A stretch of DNA of 64,000 nt, taken from the NCBI GenBank assembly GCA_001414485.1, contig LLEY01000214.1, forward strand, positions 27,081 through 91,080. Direction: 5' to 3'. This document shows positions 1 to 11,023 of the stretch, piece by piece. The DNA comes from Calycina herbarum. Its lineage: Eukaryota > Ascomycota > Leotiomycetes > Helotiales > Pezizellaceae. How positions within the stretch are numbered: the first letter of the stretch is position 1; each line of letters begins with the position of its first letter. The notes under the pieces were generated by a model, which had not been told where the DNA came from, did not search any database, and saw only the letters and a program-made list of their open reading frames with translations. Made by a program: the position numbers and the translations under genes.

Positions 1-3000
1 ATAGGGCGTTCTTAGTTATAGATTGTTTCTGTCTTTTCTAGGTCTACTTTAATCCTATTAGTACTTACGTAGAAGCCTAGGTACTTCGTACGAGTAACGT
101 TAAACTTAGATTTCTTAATATTAGCCTGTAAGCTAGCTTTACGAAGCTGTAAAAGGACCTTATAGACGTGTTCTTGATAGTCTAGCTCGTTCTTAGAGTA
201 AATAAGAATATTATTAAGGTAGGTAGTATAAAAGTTGTCTAAATAGTTAAAGAGTACGTTGTTTATAAACCGTTGATATGTTATAGGTCTGTTAGTTAGT
301 CTGAAAGGTATAACTTTATACTTATAGGCTCTGTAACGGGTCTAGAACGTTGTTAGTTCCTTAGAATTAAGGTTAATCCGAATCCAGTGAAAAGCTTGTT
401 ATATGTCTAGCTTTGTAAAGATACGAGCCTTACTTAGTCGAGTAAGAGTTTCGTCGATTAACGGAAGAGGATACTGGTCCTTATAAGTTAGGTTATTAAG
501 CTTATAGTAATCTATATAGAACTGTAGAGAGCTGTTAGACTTCTTAACAAAGAGAATCGAGGCTGTAAAGGGGGCTTGGCTAGCCTTAATAAAACCTTTA
601 TAAAGGTTCTTAATAAGGTATTATTTTATAGCCTAGAGCTCGTCCGTTGACTGGTGGCGGAGGGGGCTATAAGACAAGTTGTCTACGTTCCTGTCTATAA
701 GTTCGATCTTGTGGTCGTATAGGCGACGAGGGAGAAGAGTATCGGACGCAGCTTTGGAGAAAACGTCTGCGAGATCCTGGTAGGCTCTGGGGAGGCTTTC
801 TTAGACCTGTAAGTTGTCTTTTTAATCTGTAAGCTTTTTTTCTATTAAGTAATTGATCTTATAAAGAGAGGTACTAAAGGCTGTAGCTTTAGTGTCTTGT
901 AGGTTACGGCGGTATATAGCAGCATCGATAATAGCGATATCTACCGGTGGCAGGTTAAGGCGTACATGTTTTAGGCGTGCTATAGAGGCTTTACGGATAT
1001 CTAAACCTGTAAGGACGCGGTTTATATTTCGTAAGTTGTTTTGGCGGTCCTAGTACTCGCTGTGACGTACGGCCAGGGGTGTAGTAGGCGGGCGCGCTAG
1101 GATCTAAGGGACTGGTAGCTCGTCGATAAGGCTTATAGATAGTTGCGGGTCTTCCTGGTATTTGCGTACGACCTGTTCTTCTAGGGCCTGATCGCGGCGA
1201 TCCGCGTTAGCTTGGTGATCTAGGTTTAAGGGCCGAGTTTATAGGATCCTAGGATCTAGGAGGCGTAGCTGGACAAGGTTAGGAGAAGGAGGGAGATCTG
1301 TGGGCTATATAAGTCGGCGCTGGCGAGGGTTGAGTTATACGTTAAGCTGGTTAAACTATGTATGCCTAAGAATGAGATCTTAATAGCTAGTATTAAGGAG
1401 GACTATAGGGACGTTGTACTGTTTACGGCCGTCTATGTGTAAGTGAAGAATAATATAGCGGTCCGTGGACTGTCGACTCTGTCTGTCAAAGCCGCGAACT
1501 ATAATAGGAGTAGGAAGAGTATAAATAGTTAAAGGGAAGAAGTGAGCCAGCCTCTAAGCGAACTTTGTACTAATGAGTACGAAGCTGTTTACTCTAGTAT
1601 TAGCTAGAGCAGAGGTTTTAAATCCGTATTTATTGAAAACTAAGTTATAAGAGACTGTGAACTGTTTTCCTCTAAGTAGCTGACTTAGATCGATAGCTAA
1701 CTGGCTAGGACCTTGGTAAAGCAAGCCTAGAGGGGAGACTTTCCCTAGACTTGGTTGTTTTCCGACTGTCCTGAGTTAGACGTAGGCTTCGTAAGCTTAT
1801 TAACGTCTGTAATAGGCTTAGAGTTCTTAGGGCATTCGCGGGCATAGTGCCTAGTCCTCTTATACTTGAAGTAGGCGTTGTCCGGTTCCTTACAAGCAGG
1901 CGTTAGTTTACGTAATAGTCTATAAAGGCGGGGGGCCGGGGTAGGGGAGGTTGTACGGAACGCAGTTTGAGTAGTAGTGAAAGTTCTAGCTGGGCAGGAG
2001 GTAGTAGTAGCAGTTGTAGGCCGGGGGATGAGACAAGCGGTCTATAAGTTGCTTCTATAGAGCTGAAGTCTTCGTAAGTTCTTGTTAATAAGTCGACACT
2101 TGTTTGCTAGGGCTGTACTTGTAAGTAGGACGTCTAAGAATAGTAAGACGGACTGTTGTAGAGGTGGTGTAAGCTTGTTATATAAGTCGGGCTGTAAGTC
2201 GTCTGTCGAGATCCGTCTAGTACCTGTAAGGTATAAGAAGCGAGTATAGAAGGTTACGAAAGTCTCGTTATCTCTTATAATAAGCCGGCGGAATTCGATA
2301 TAGGCGTCTTACGCTTTAAACGGGTTTTCTAGGATATCTGTAAGATATGTGATCATTTCTTTTATAGACTGAAACGGCTTAGGTCCCTTCTAGTAATAGG
2401 GCGCGAGATGCTTCTAAGTAATATCAGCTGTATAGTTAAAAACGTAAGCTATCTTTGCTTCCTCTAGCTTAAACATAGAGGCGTTGATAAGGAACTTGTC
2501 CTTAATCTAGATCTTCTAGTTATCGAAGGTTAGAGACGAGCTATCTGTTAGGGGCTTAGTATCTTTAAGCTTAACTGTAAACGACCTGTGTTATCTAGTT
2601 TTAGACGGGGTATTCCCTTGTGGAGGGGTACGGACGTTGTCTAGTTGTTCTCGTAGTAGGCGGACCTGTTTTAGGGCTGTAGCGAGCTGTTGAGCGTCTG
2701 TAGGCTGGTCGGCAGACATCGTTGTAGACGACTTAGTTATAAGGATAGAGGGTATAGGTGGAAGAGCCCTAGGCTCTTATGCGCGGTAGTGGGCGCGGGT
2801 ACGCGGGGCTGTATAAGGCGCTGGTAGCATCTACGGGCGGTCTATATAGACTGTAGGTGTTGTGTTAGAATCGTAACAGATATTCTAATCCTTTCTAGGA
2901 GTAGTAGTAAATAGAGAGAAGAAGGGAGCTTTAGATAATATAACAAACCTAATCTACTAGCCCTCTAGTAGTTATCCTTACCTATAGTATATATAGGTAT

Positions 3001-3268
3001 AGCGGATAATTAGAGAAGTAAGAGGTGGTTTAATTAAAGATCTAAAGCTACAGAAGAGAAGAGAAGGAAAGAGGAGACTTCTAGAGGTCCTATAATATAG
3101 AGATAGCTAAGGAATCGATAAGTTATAGGAATGTCGATCCGTTTGTAGAAATGGTTCCTAGCCTAGGTAGGAATAGTTCTAGGCCAGGCCAGGAATGGCA
3201 GGCTTTTGCGGACGCCGGCGAGCAGCCGTACGCGAGTCACGTGCTCGGCGGTGGCCAGGTCCGTAACA
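1..3268 (-). mobile_element. Ty3/gypsy LTR retrotransposon A (5' part, RIP-mutated, runs off the window)
   Basis: Read on the minus strand this is the 5' LTR, gag and first part of pol of a Ty3/gypsy element. A gag frame opens with ATG at 2,719 (MSADQPTDAQQLA). A zinc-knuckle-like HYARECP with damaged cysteines follows near 1,830. The reverse transcriptase lies at about 600-150, with ILFVKKS, YKLNNLT and YPLPLIDETL, then FTKLDI and LNNILIYS, where the canonical motif is LDDILIYS. The frame is broken by scattered stops that transitions explain (Trp, Gln and Arg codons turned into TAG or TAA). RNase H, integrase and the 3' LTR lie beyond position 1. The element is far less AT-rich than its host element at 3,269-7,228, so it is probably the younger insertion. 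It cannot encode a working polyprotein as it stands. Confidence 0.9.
2863..3268 (-). repeat. 5' LTR of gypsy element A
   Basis: On the minus strand the LTR begins TGTTACGG at 3,268 and probably ends CTAACA at 2,863, giving short TGTTA/TAACA inverted ends and about 406 bp. The outer 100 bp are GC-rich and look unmutated. The outer boundary is firm, because the sequence from 3,269 onward aligns with uninterrupted gypsy sequence at about 59,037. AGAAG (3,269-3,273) is therefore the likely 5-bp target duplication. The inner boundary is less sure because no second LTR is in the window. Confidence 0.65.
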
Positions 3269-6200
3269 AGAAGATTAAGATATTATCTAGATAATAGATT
3301 ACTATTACTCTTAGAAGATCTCTTAAAATATTATTATTTTATCTCTAATATATAGCTAGTATATTATAGAGTCTAAATAGTATAACTGTATATTTATAAA
3401 GGCTTAATAGTAAGGTAAATACTATCTTCTATTCATCTCTAACTTTTATTTATATAAGTTTATAAGTGTTTTATTAATCTAGTTTTATAAATCGTACTAC
3501 CTTATCTAACTTATCTTATAAGTATTAGCTAGGTAGTAGTAGATAAGTGTCCTTAACTATAACGTGATTTACTTCTTAGTAATTAATATATACTCTTCTA
3601 TCTAAGTTATCTTTCTTTTTAATAATAAGTATATTTAAGGTAATTAGTAACTTAGATCTTTTAATATATCCTTTTCTAATACCTTCTTTTATATAACTTT
3701 CTATTCTCTATAAGCTTTTCTAGTTATATAACTGAAGCTTTTACTTTAAGAGGTAATAACCCTCTTTTAATTTAATCTTATAATTTTATAAGTAATGTTC
3801 CAATAAAGCTTATAAGTCTTCTAGGTTTTCGAACAAAGCTCTAAATTCTCTATACTATATAGATATTTCGTTATTAGCTTTCTTACTAATCTATAGAGGA
3901 CCTTAGATAAGGTGTTCTAGCGCTTTAGAAGAGGTAGCGCTAACCTTGTTCTAGTCTTAAAGTTATAAATATAAACTCTTATATTTATATTATATAAAAG
4001 TTATTATTCTAGCTTTCTAGTTAATTTCTAGATTATATTCCTAAATCTATAGTATACTAAGTATTACTTCCTTACTCTCTATTTTAATAATATTAAATTA
4101 TATATCTAAGTAGTATTCTTTAATATTAACTTTTATTAAGATAGTTTACTAATTAATAATTCTATTTTAATATATAATATCTATTCTATTAACTACTCTT
4201 AATTAATATAGTCTTATCTCTTTAATTAGAATATTTAGCTTTTCCTAAGCTATTAAAGAGATAAAGTTACTTATTACTCCTAAGTCTATTATAACTTATA
4301 ACTTTTTTCCTCTTATTTCTATAGTTATTACTAATTATCTTTCTTCTAAAGTAGTATTTAATTTTACTTTAATATATTAGACTTTAAAAGATTAATTTTC
4401 TTAATTATAATTCTTTCTCTCTTTATCCTTATACTATAAAAAGAATCTTACTCTTTCTCTATTAGTATATACTATCTTATATACTAATCTATATTCTACG
4501 ATTCTTATAGTTTTAGGAATTCCTTTTATAAATTACTTTAGTATTTATTTATAATTATATTAGATCTATTTATAACTAGTTTCTAAAATAGCTTTTATAG
4601 ACTATAGTTCTTTCTTATATAGATAATCTAAAGTAGCCTCTAGTATACTTATCTCTAGTTTTATATAATAAACCTTAAATATATAGTCTTTTAAATTCTT
4701 TTCTCTAATAGCTTAAATCTAGGACTAAGGAAAGAATACTACTCCTTTCTTATTAGATAAAGCTACCTTGTATATCTAATAATATTCTACTATTCTAGTA
4801 GGTTCTAGTAAAATTCCTTTAAATCGTTTCTATAATAACTAATCTAAGGTTAGACTTAGTTTATATCTTATCTATTATACTATTATTTCTTAAACTGTTT
4901 CTATAAACTATAGTTCTCTTATTAATAGATAGTATAATTCTTCTAGTTCTATTTTAGCCTATCTAGTTATATTAAGCTCCCTTTACTCCTAGAATAGTAT
5001 ACTAAATAGTTATTATAAGTTGTATTTTCTAAATACTAGCCTATTATTTCTAATTAGTATAACTATAATATATTACTCGAATTCTCTTAGTATAACATCT
5101 TTAAGTAGTATTCTAAGAAAAGGGGTTTTAATTCGTTTCTTAAATCCTATTAGAACTTACTATGTCTATATACTGGTTTCTTCTAAGATATCGTATACCT
5201 TTTATACGTTCTTAATCTTAGAATAAGTAAGTCTTTTAACTTGTGATTAGTAGTATATAGGTTCTTTATCCTTAATAGTTTCTTATCTAGTAATTAGGCT
5301 AACTAAAGTTATTATCTTAGAGTTATTTCTTATAACTATATATGTTATTAAGATAGTTAGGTTAACTTCTTATATTATATAAGGACTCTAGAAATCTGGT
5401 TTCTAGTTATTAATATATACTTATTAATTTCCTGATTTAAAGGTTCTAAGGAAAGCTTAAGTTTCTCTAACTTCGGGGTCTTTATTTTTTATTTCTTCTT
5501 TTAAACTAGAAGATAAGTCTAATGTTTCTAAAGAACTAGTTAATAGTAGTAATTCGTATTCCTTTTAAAGAGGTTACTTAGATTCTATTACTACTTATAT
5601 ATTATAATATTCTTTAAAGAGTAGATTCCTATTATTATTAGTATCTTAAATACTACTAACTTCTTTATTATTCTTAATCTATATTCTATATTCTTATACT
5701 TTAAGCTCCTTATCTATAAGTTTAATACGATTAGTTAAGGCTACCTATTATTAAATAGTAGTATTAATTTATTTCTTTCTCTTAGAGTGTTTCTTCTTAC
5801 TATACTTATTTACTTTATAACCTAGTAGGCTATAATTATAATATAATTTCTACTTACGTCGACGATTTCGCTCTTCTTAGGAAAGTCCTCCTTTCTTTAG
5901 AAAGGTTTTCTTCTATATAGCGTTTACCTTCTTATTATGTTTATTAGTATAAGAGTACTTTTACCTCTCTAACTCTTTGCTTTTTTCCTTATACCTAGGG
6001 TTACTCTTTCTAAATTTATATAGGCGGTTATCTAACTAGATAACTTCCTTAATTATACCTGTAATAGTTAAGAACTATATATTCTACTTAGCTATTTCCT
6101 TATAGATATATATCTTTAATCCTTTATAAAAGAGTTCTATAAGAGTAATAGTATCCTATTCTAACTTTATCTTATAATATTAAAATTTGTTAGTATAATT

Positions 6201-7228
6201 TATTACTAATCTAGTTTAGTATAACTCTAAAAGCTTATATATAGCTGTTTAGATTATATCAAAGTCTCTAAAGACTTTCCTAATAGTTGTTTTAAATCTT
6301 CTCTAAGATTTAAATATAATCTTAGTTAATTCTATCTTTCTATCTTTATTCTTATTCTTAAAAAAGTCCTTTAAGTATAGCTAGGCCTATTCTAATACTA
6401 ATCCTCTAAGGTAGGAGATAGTAAAGATAGTTCGTAAGTTATAATTACCTTCGAACTTATTAGAGTTAAAGTTAAAGTAGATGTCTATTTAGAGAAGGAA
6501 TAAGTTAAGTTCCTTTTGCTTCTTATAATATATATCTAGTATCTTAACTTTAATAGACTTAAGTACTTCGACCTTATAGAGCTCGGGGGCGTCTGGTATA
6601 CTAACATTGCCGTCGTTCCTAGTTAACTGTGTCCTAGCAGGTGTTCTTCTAGTTACACTTCTAGATGTTCCTATAACGTTGACTCGACTAACATTTAGGC
6701 TAGCTACTACGGCGAGGGTTGTTAGAGCTATGGCGACTGAACTTCTAAGCAGGTGCTTAAAGTATAACGAAACTTAAATAAACTAAACAAAGATAACTAA
6801 GTCTCGAAGGTTAGTATATAGGTAAGAAGTATAGATACGCCGGGTTGTTTACTTAGAAGTGAACTCGTTACTTATATTAAAGATATTAAATAAGATAATA
6901 AGATTAATTACTAAAGTTGAGTATAAAGCTCCTATCTAATAGCAGAAGTGCTAGTCTTATATAGAACCTTCATTCCTAAGTACAACGCTCACATCGCTCG
7001 CGTCGCTCGCGATTAAGGCGATTAGAGCGATGTAGGCGATCACGTTACATAACTGCACGTGACTTCCAACATTACTACAACAGTGAGATCCTGAAATCCC
7101 CAAATGTCCTTCGCATTACTGATTTCCTCCTGGATTTCCTCCTGTGTTACCTTCCATTCCTGGATGTTATGCCTTGTCCTGTCAGAACGCCGTCTGGACT
7201 ACTTACCACGCAACCGTGGTTCGTGACA
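3269..7228 (-). mobile_element. Ty3/gypsy LTR retrotransposon B (heavily RIP-mutated, interrupted by element A)
   Basis: This minus-strand element is a relative of element C at 48,158-61,877. The reverse transcriptase region lies at about 3,270-3,720, where IIKKKD and INY fragments are readable. It stops at the YLDDILIF active-site motif, exactly where element A was inserted. A gag zinc knuckle lies near 5,820-5,860, but its Cys and His positions read as Tyr (YYNY...GYKVNKY), as G-to-A change on this strand would produce. The 5' LTR is at 6,763-7,228. Integrase, RNase H and the 3' LTR are displaced off the left edge. Apart from the LTR the sequence is extremely TpA-rich, with stops in every frame. 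Confidence 0.88.
6763..7228 (-). repeat. 5' LTR of gypsy element B
   Basis: This 466-bp LTR reads TGTCACGAACCACGG at its start on the minus strand (7,228) and ends GTTATA at 6,763, probably a mutated GTTACA. It aligns over its whole length with the LTR at 48,158-48,621. The half above about 6,960 is of normal composition and looks unmutated. The half toward gag and the copy at 48 kb carry C-to-T and G-to-A changes. Confidence 0.85.
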
Positions 7229-7262
7229 TCACCTTTGTTTAGTCTGTTTGAGTTTCGTTACA
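7229..7262 (+). repeat. Terminal fragment of a same-family LTR in opposite orientation
   Basis: The last 30 or so bases of the element B/C LTR appear here in plus orientation (CTTTGTTTAGTC...TTTCGTTACA), directly abutting the outer end of LTR B. The simplest reading is that element B inserted into an older plus-oriented LTR, whose other part lies left of the window. Confidence 0.6.
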
Positions 7263-7558
7263 CACCTCCTCTTCTAGTATAGTTAATTTATAACGATTAG
7301 GTCGTGTTTCGTCGCGAGGAGTTTAGCCAGCTATTCTGTCCCTAAGTATAGTTCTAGGGACCCTATACAGTTTTACTATAGTCCGAGTATTTATTGTCTT
7401 AGATGAACGAATAGCCTTAATAGCTAGAATGATTCGAGCTTCTTTAGTTTAAACTTCCATATGAAGTAGTTGAGAAAACGCGTGTCAAAGTTAGTAGAGT
7501 AGAATGTGAGGAAAAGTAGGCGACTCGATAATATAGGCGACTCGATAATAAACCACGT
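7263..7558 (-). mobile_element. Right-end fragment of a pogo/Fot1-type DNA transposon
   Basis: On the minus strand the end reads ACGTGGTTTATTATCGAGTCG with a second copy of ATTATCGAGTCGCCTA. It closely matches the terminal inverted repeat at 41,559 and is flanked by TA at 7,559-7,560. Inside it is the start of a transposase with pogo-type helix-turn-helix motifs (AIKAIRSSKTINTRT, LYRVPRTILRDRIAG). The rest is cut off at 7,262 by LTR sequence. Confidence 0.75.
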
Positions 7559-7566
7559 TACTTGAT

Positions 7567-7835
7567 TCAGAGATACTTTATTTAGAGATATAATTTAGAA
7601 ATAATATATCTTAGAGATATTACTTCTTAGAGATATTACTACTTAGAAATATATTCTTAGAAATATTTTACTTTTAGAGATATTTTAATTTTAGAGATCT
7701 AGTTTATTAGTAATATTATTATATTTTAAAGAATAGTTAAAGATATTTTATTAAAGACTTAGAGATATATTCTTAAAAGTATCTTAGAAATATAGCTTAT
7801 TTTCTTAGAAATATTATTATACTTAGAAATTTTAC
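7567..7835. repeat. Degenerate tandem repeat, TTAGAGATATT-like units
   Basis: At least a dozen imperfect copies of TTAGAGATATT or TTAGAAATATT at irregular 12-30 bp spacing fill this stretch between the last transposon fragment and the gene island. No coding frame is visible. It may be a decayed minisatellite, or a simple repeat amplified in AT-rich DNA. Confidence 0.6.
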
Positions 7836-8079
7836 TTATCACTGTTTCAAAATTAGTTTTAGGATATTACCAGGGAGTGGTCCCTAAGACGCAATTCTAT
7901 CAAATACCCCATAGTTCTCATATGAACACTGGACGTCTTTTGCAGTGTGATTGGGAAATCTTCATGTTTACAGGATATAAAAATGTGCAGTCAGTATTGA
8001 AAAGAATGAGATTTCTCTATTAGTCTACGAAAGTAGCACTCTAAAGATACACGCAACGCGATGCGGTTGAAGCCACCAT
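7836..8079. other. Transition from AT-rich repeats to the gene island
   Basis: Base composition changes from AT-rich repeat to ordinary sequence near 7,850. No gene, RNA or terminal repeat was recognised. Confidence 0.4.
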
Positions 8080-8670
8080 ATAAATTCCGCCTTCAAACCA
8101 ATTGCGTCTTACAAACTCTCAATTTAGACGCACTTCACCGTGATCCTCAAAATTGCAGCTTACAAACCCAATCGTCATTCCCTCGTGGGCCTTCCAGCCA
8201 GAGCTTCGGCTACCATTTCCAGACCAAGAACTTTTGCAGCATCCAATAGATTTGTTAATGGGGTCAAGCCTATATACAGTGGATAGGTCTGGTCGCCCTC
8301 ACCTGGGTATTGCTTGTGTGACTCGACATATCTTAGGGTTTGGAACCAGGATTCGTATATGTTTTCATTTGTCAGTGATCTGGCTGATGTGAGTTTCTTC
8401 GTTATTCTTTGCATGTTCCATCCAGAACTCAGCGGCGTAAGCAACAAACGGATATTTGAGAATACGGAACGGTCACGGATCTGGGTGTCCAAGGATGGTC
8501 CGGACGAAAATGGTTCGTTTGAGAGACAAGGATTGCATGTCTTGGTCCTCATGATTTGGTTCTAGGAAAATTTCCGTCAATACTTTTGGGGTATTTGAGG
8601 ACGATGTAAGGGAACACAAGTATGCAATTTGAACATTAAAAAATCCAATATGGTAGGAATAGGTCATGGC
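8080..8670 (-). pseudogene. Decayed NACHT/ankyrin-type STAND protein fragment
   Basis: On the minus strand, pieces in two frames recall the region between the nucleotide-binding module and the ankyrin repeats of fungal NACHT-ankyrin proteins. These are NVQIAYLCSLT, then after an in-frame stop YPFVAYAAEFWMEHAKN, then after a frameshift NIYESWFQTLRYVESHKQY and PLTNLLDAAKVLGLEMVAEAL. The second piece resembles the LARYAAEYW-HHA motif common before such repeats. The last resembles the start of an ankyrin repeat. Stops and frame changes make an intact gene unlikely. It lies 150 bp downstream of the CHAT gene and is probably the tail end of a lost NLR. The family call is inferred from short motifs. 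Confidence 0.45.
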
Positions 8671-8818
8671 ATTGAAGCTAACAAAAACAGCAAGTTCTTA
8701 ATTAAGACTAATTCATGTGCAAACGCTGACAACAAGAACAAAATGAAAGCTGGTTATTAATGCGGGTTCGACTTCATTATCGTACAAAAAGAAATGACTG
8801 ATAGTACAACACACAGAT

Positions 8819-11023
8819 CTATATATAGACTTGTGGCATGTGTAGGGGTGCGCAAGAAACCCTATCTTTTCTCAGAAACGCTTTCCCTCTCCCGGAAATA
8901 TCCCAACCATCCAATTCTTCCCACCACTCTTTCTCGTATTTTCCTGTGACGACCAAATAAGTCAATTGTTCCGCCAACTCGTCGTCTACCAACGGTTTTA
9001 AGAACTCATCTAACTCTTCCCGGGCCCTCGGAAGATTTCTTCTCTTCTCCGCTGAATACCCTTGTTCGGACTTTGGATAAAGGGCGTGGATACCATGAAC
9101 GATAATTGTAATCGCGGGTTTGGGGTTTGCTATTCTCTCTCTCAATATATTTCTCAAGTTGTTCCTTAGTCCGCTAAAAGTTTTCGGTTCGTAATGTATA
9201 CATTGCTTGACCTGCGGCTTGCTTCGATTTTGCAGGTAAATGTTTGGTCGAAGTGAGGTTTCCTCGATATAAATATGAACAATACAATCGATAAAACCGG
9301 TCATTAGCCAGAATACAGCCAGAGACCCTAGGGTCCTTTGGTTGAGTTCGTAATTTGGGCCGTGAAAGTAAACAAACCGATATGCTACAAGATGCTTCTC
9401 AAGATCAAGTATACCGATGTCGCATAAGGGTAGTTTTTGGATCATTGAGTGATTTTGGGGTCCGCTATCGATGCTCTGCTGTGTGGAACTCAGCCCAGAA
9501 GAATGAGAGAGTTCATTCGGTGAGGTTTGTTGGAGGGTAAAAAGATTCTTCAACCGTGCAACAAAAGTGTTCCTGCTGTAGCGCAAAAGACTGAATAGCC
9601 TTGATGGTGTAGACTGTAAGAGCCAAGTCGCCGTTTGTCCGTAGTTTTGAGCGTGAGGCTTGGTGCGTTGGACATAGGTTACTGGAACACACCAATCGTG
9701 CAAAGATATATCAACCTTCGTATTGACATCCCAAAACTTGCGTTTCAAGTTTTCTCGCATCTGTTTTCGGCCACGACTGGCTGCTTCCGGTGGTAAGAAA
9801 AATGGCTCAACAAGAAGTGCTTGATAAAATGCCCTGTAAAAGTGTTCCACGGCAGTGGTTGAGATCTTGTGTGACATTGCTGTGACGTGCCCTATGCCAT
9901 GCTGAACAAGAATCTTGGAAAAATTTGCTTCTTGACGCTCAAAAACTGCTGCTGTTCGGCAAGCATTCGTAACAACGCAGCGGATATCACAGTCCTGCAA
10001 GAGGCTTGCTACCTCTCCCGCTGACTTTGTTACAAGTTCCGGGGACTCTATATCATCATTGGCAAAGAACAAAAACACGTTACTACAATTTTAGTCAGAA
10101 TTTGTCGGTATAGAGCAGAATGTGGCTTTTTGCACTTACTCCTTATCCTCTCCGACGTCCCCATGTAGATCAAAATGTACTAGATCAAACGGCTTTCTCC
10201 CTTCAGTTTTGTCCAACTCCAGCCTTCTTGTTAAACCTTCAAAGCTACCAGGTCGTAGAATTTCTAAGTCAACTTCGGGTGCGCAATAGAGAGGTTTGTA
10301 GTACTCTTGAATTCTTAAAATGAGAATCTGTGCCAGATGGGGTGGGAGGTCTTGGTAGTCGTTCTTGGAAGACTTTGTGAGGGATCTTGCGATGACTAAG
10401 AGTACTCGGAATGGAGACTGATGTGAGATGAGTCGGGATTCAAACGAAAGTCCAGTGTTCATACTTGTGGCAACAATTCGCTTCACGGTGACGTGAAGAT
10501 GGTCAGATGTAGGCTTTATTGGAAGGTTTCGGGTCCATTGGTTTGGGTCTTCAAGAATCTCCCATAAAAAGTGACTGACTCCGAAATGAGGGCCGGTATA
10601 TGTGCCAATTTCATCTGATTCATGGATATTGATGTGGAGCCGCCGTGCGTCACTGAAATCTGCATCGTGCAAGTCTAATTGACTGAAAAGAAGTTGTCGG
10701 TATTTATCCAGCTTGGAACGCACTTTCTTCGCTTTTGTTTCGTTTTGCTCATCCTCCGAATCCATGGCGTGTATTTCGTTCAGTGTCCTTGATTGTGGAC
10801 GAGACTTCGTACATGGAGGATATTGCTCGATATACCAATCGTAATCCGCTAGGGCCACATCGTCCAAGGTGTCAAAAGGATCACTCAAGAACTTCGCCGT
10901 ATGTTTGCGGATTCCGTCGACATCGATATCTACCTGACATTGCTTGTAATGTCCCTCAGTCGAAGTTGTGTTCTGTGGAGATAATTCAAAAATCGAAACT
11001 CTTCTCTCGCGTCTGCTGGCCAT
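8819..11023 (-). CDS. CHAT-domain (caspase-like) protease with a C-terminal extension
   Basis: Two exons, 10,140-11,023 and 8,819-10,082, joined across a 57-nt intron with a GTAAGT donor, give 715 residues. The join restores a continuous CHAT fold. The His motif VHFDLHG (His about 287) ends exon 1 and the Cys motif VVTNACRTA (Cys about 336) is in exon 2, followed by VQHGIGHVTAMSHKIS and a FYRAFYQALL helix. Both catalytic residues expected of the family are present. The N-terminal 200 residues are unassigned. The C-terminal 300 include a hydrophobic stretch (LAVFWLMTGFIDCIVHIYI) and an ITIIVHGIHALYP / LTYLVVTGK pair that faintly recalls Walker B and sensor strands. The gene is divergent from the gasdermin-like gene at 11,498. 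In fungi, CHAT and other proteases are often encoded beside gasdermin-like genes and process their products. The substrate here is inferred. Confidence 0.8.
10083..10139 (-). other. Intron in the CHAT protease gene
   Basis: The GTAAGT donor and TTGTAG acceptor remove 57 nt, including an in-frame stop just after HFDLHGDVGEDK. This places the catalytic His and Cys in one frame. Confidence 0.8.

Noticed and set aside
5020..5226. 68-codon plus-strand hydrophobic frame
   Set aside because: It is antisense to gypsy B. Its Ile/Leu/Tyr/Ser content is what AT-rich RIP DNA gives in any open frame.
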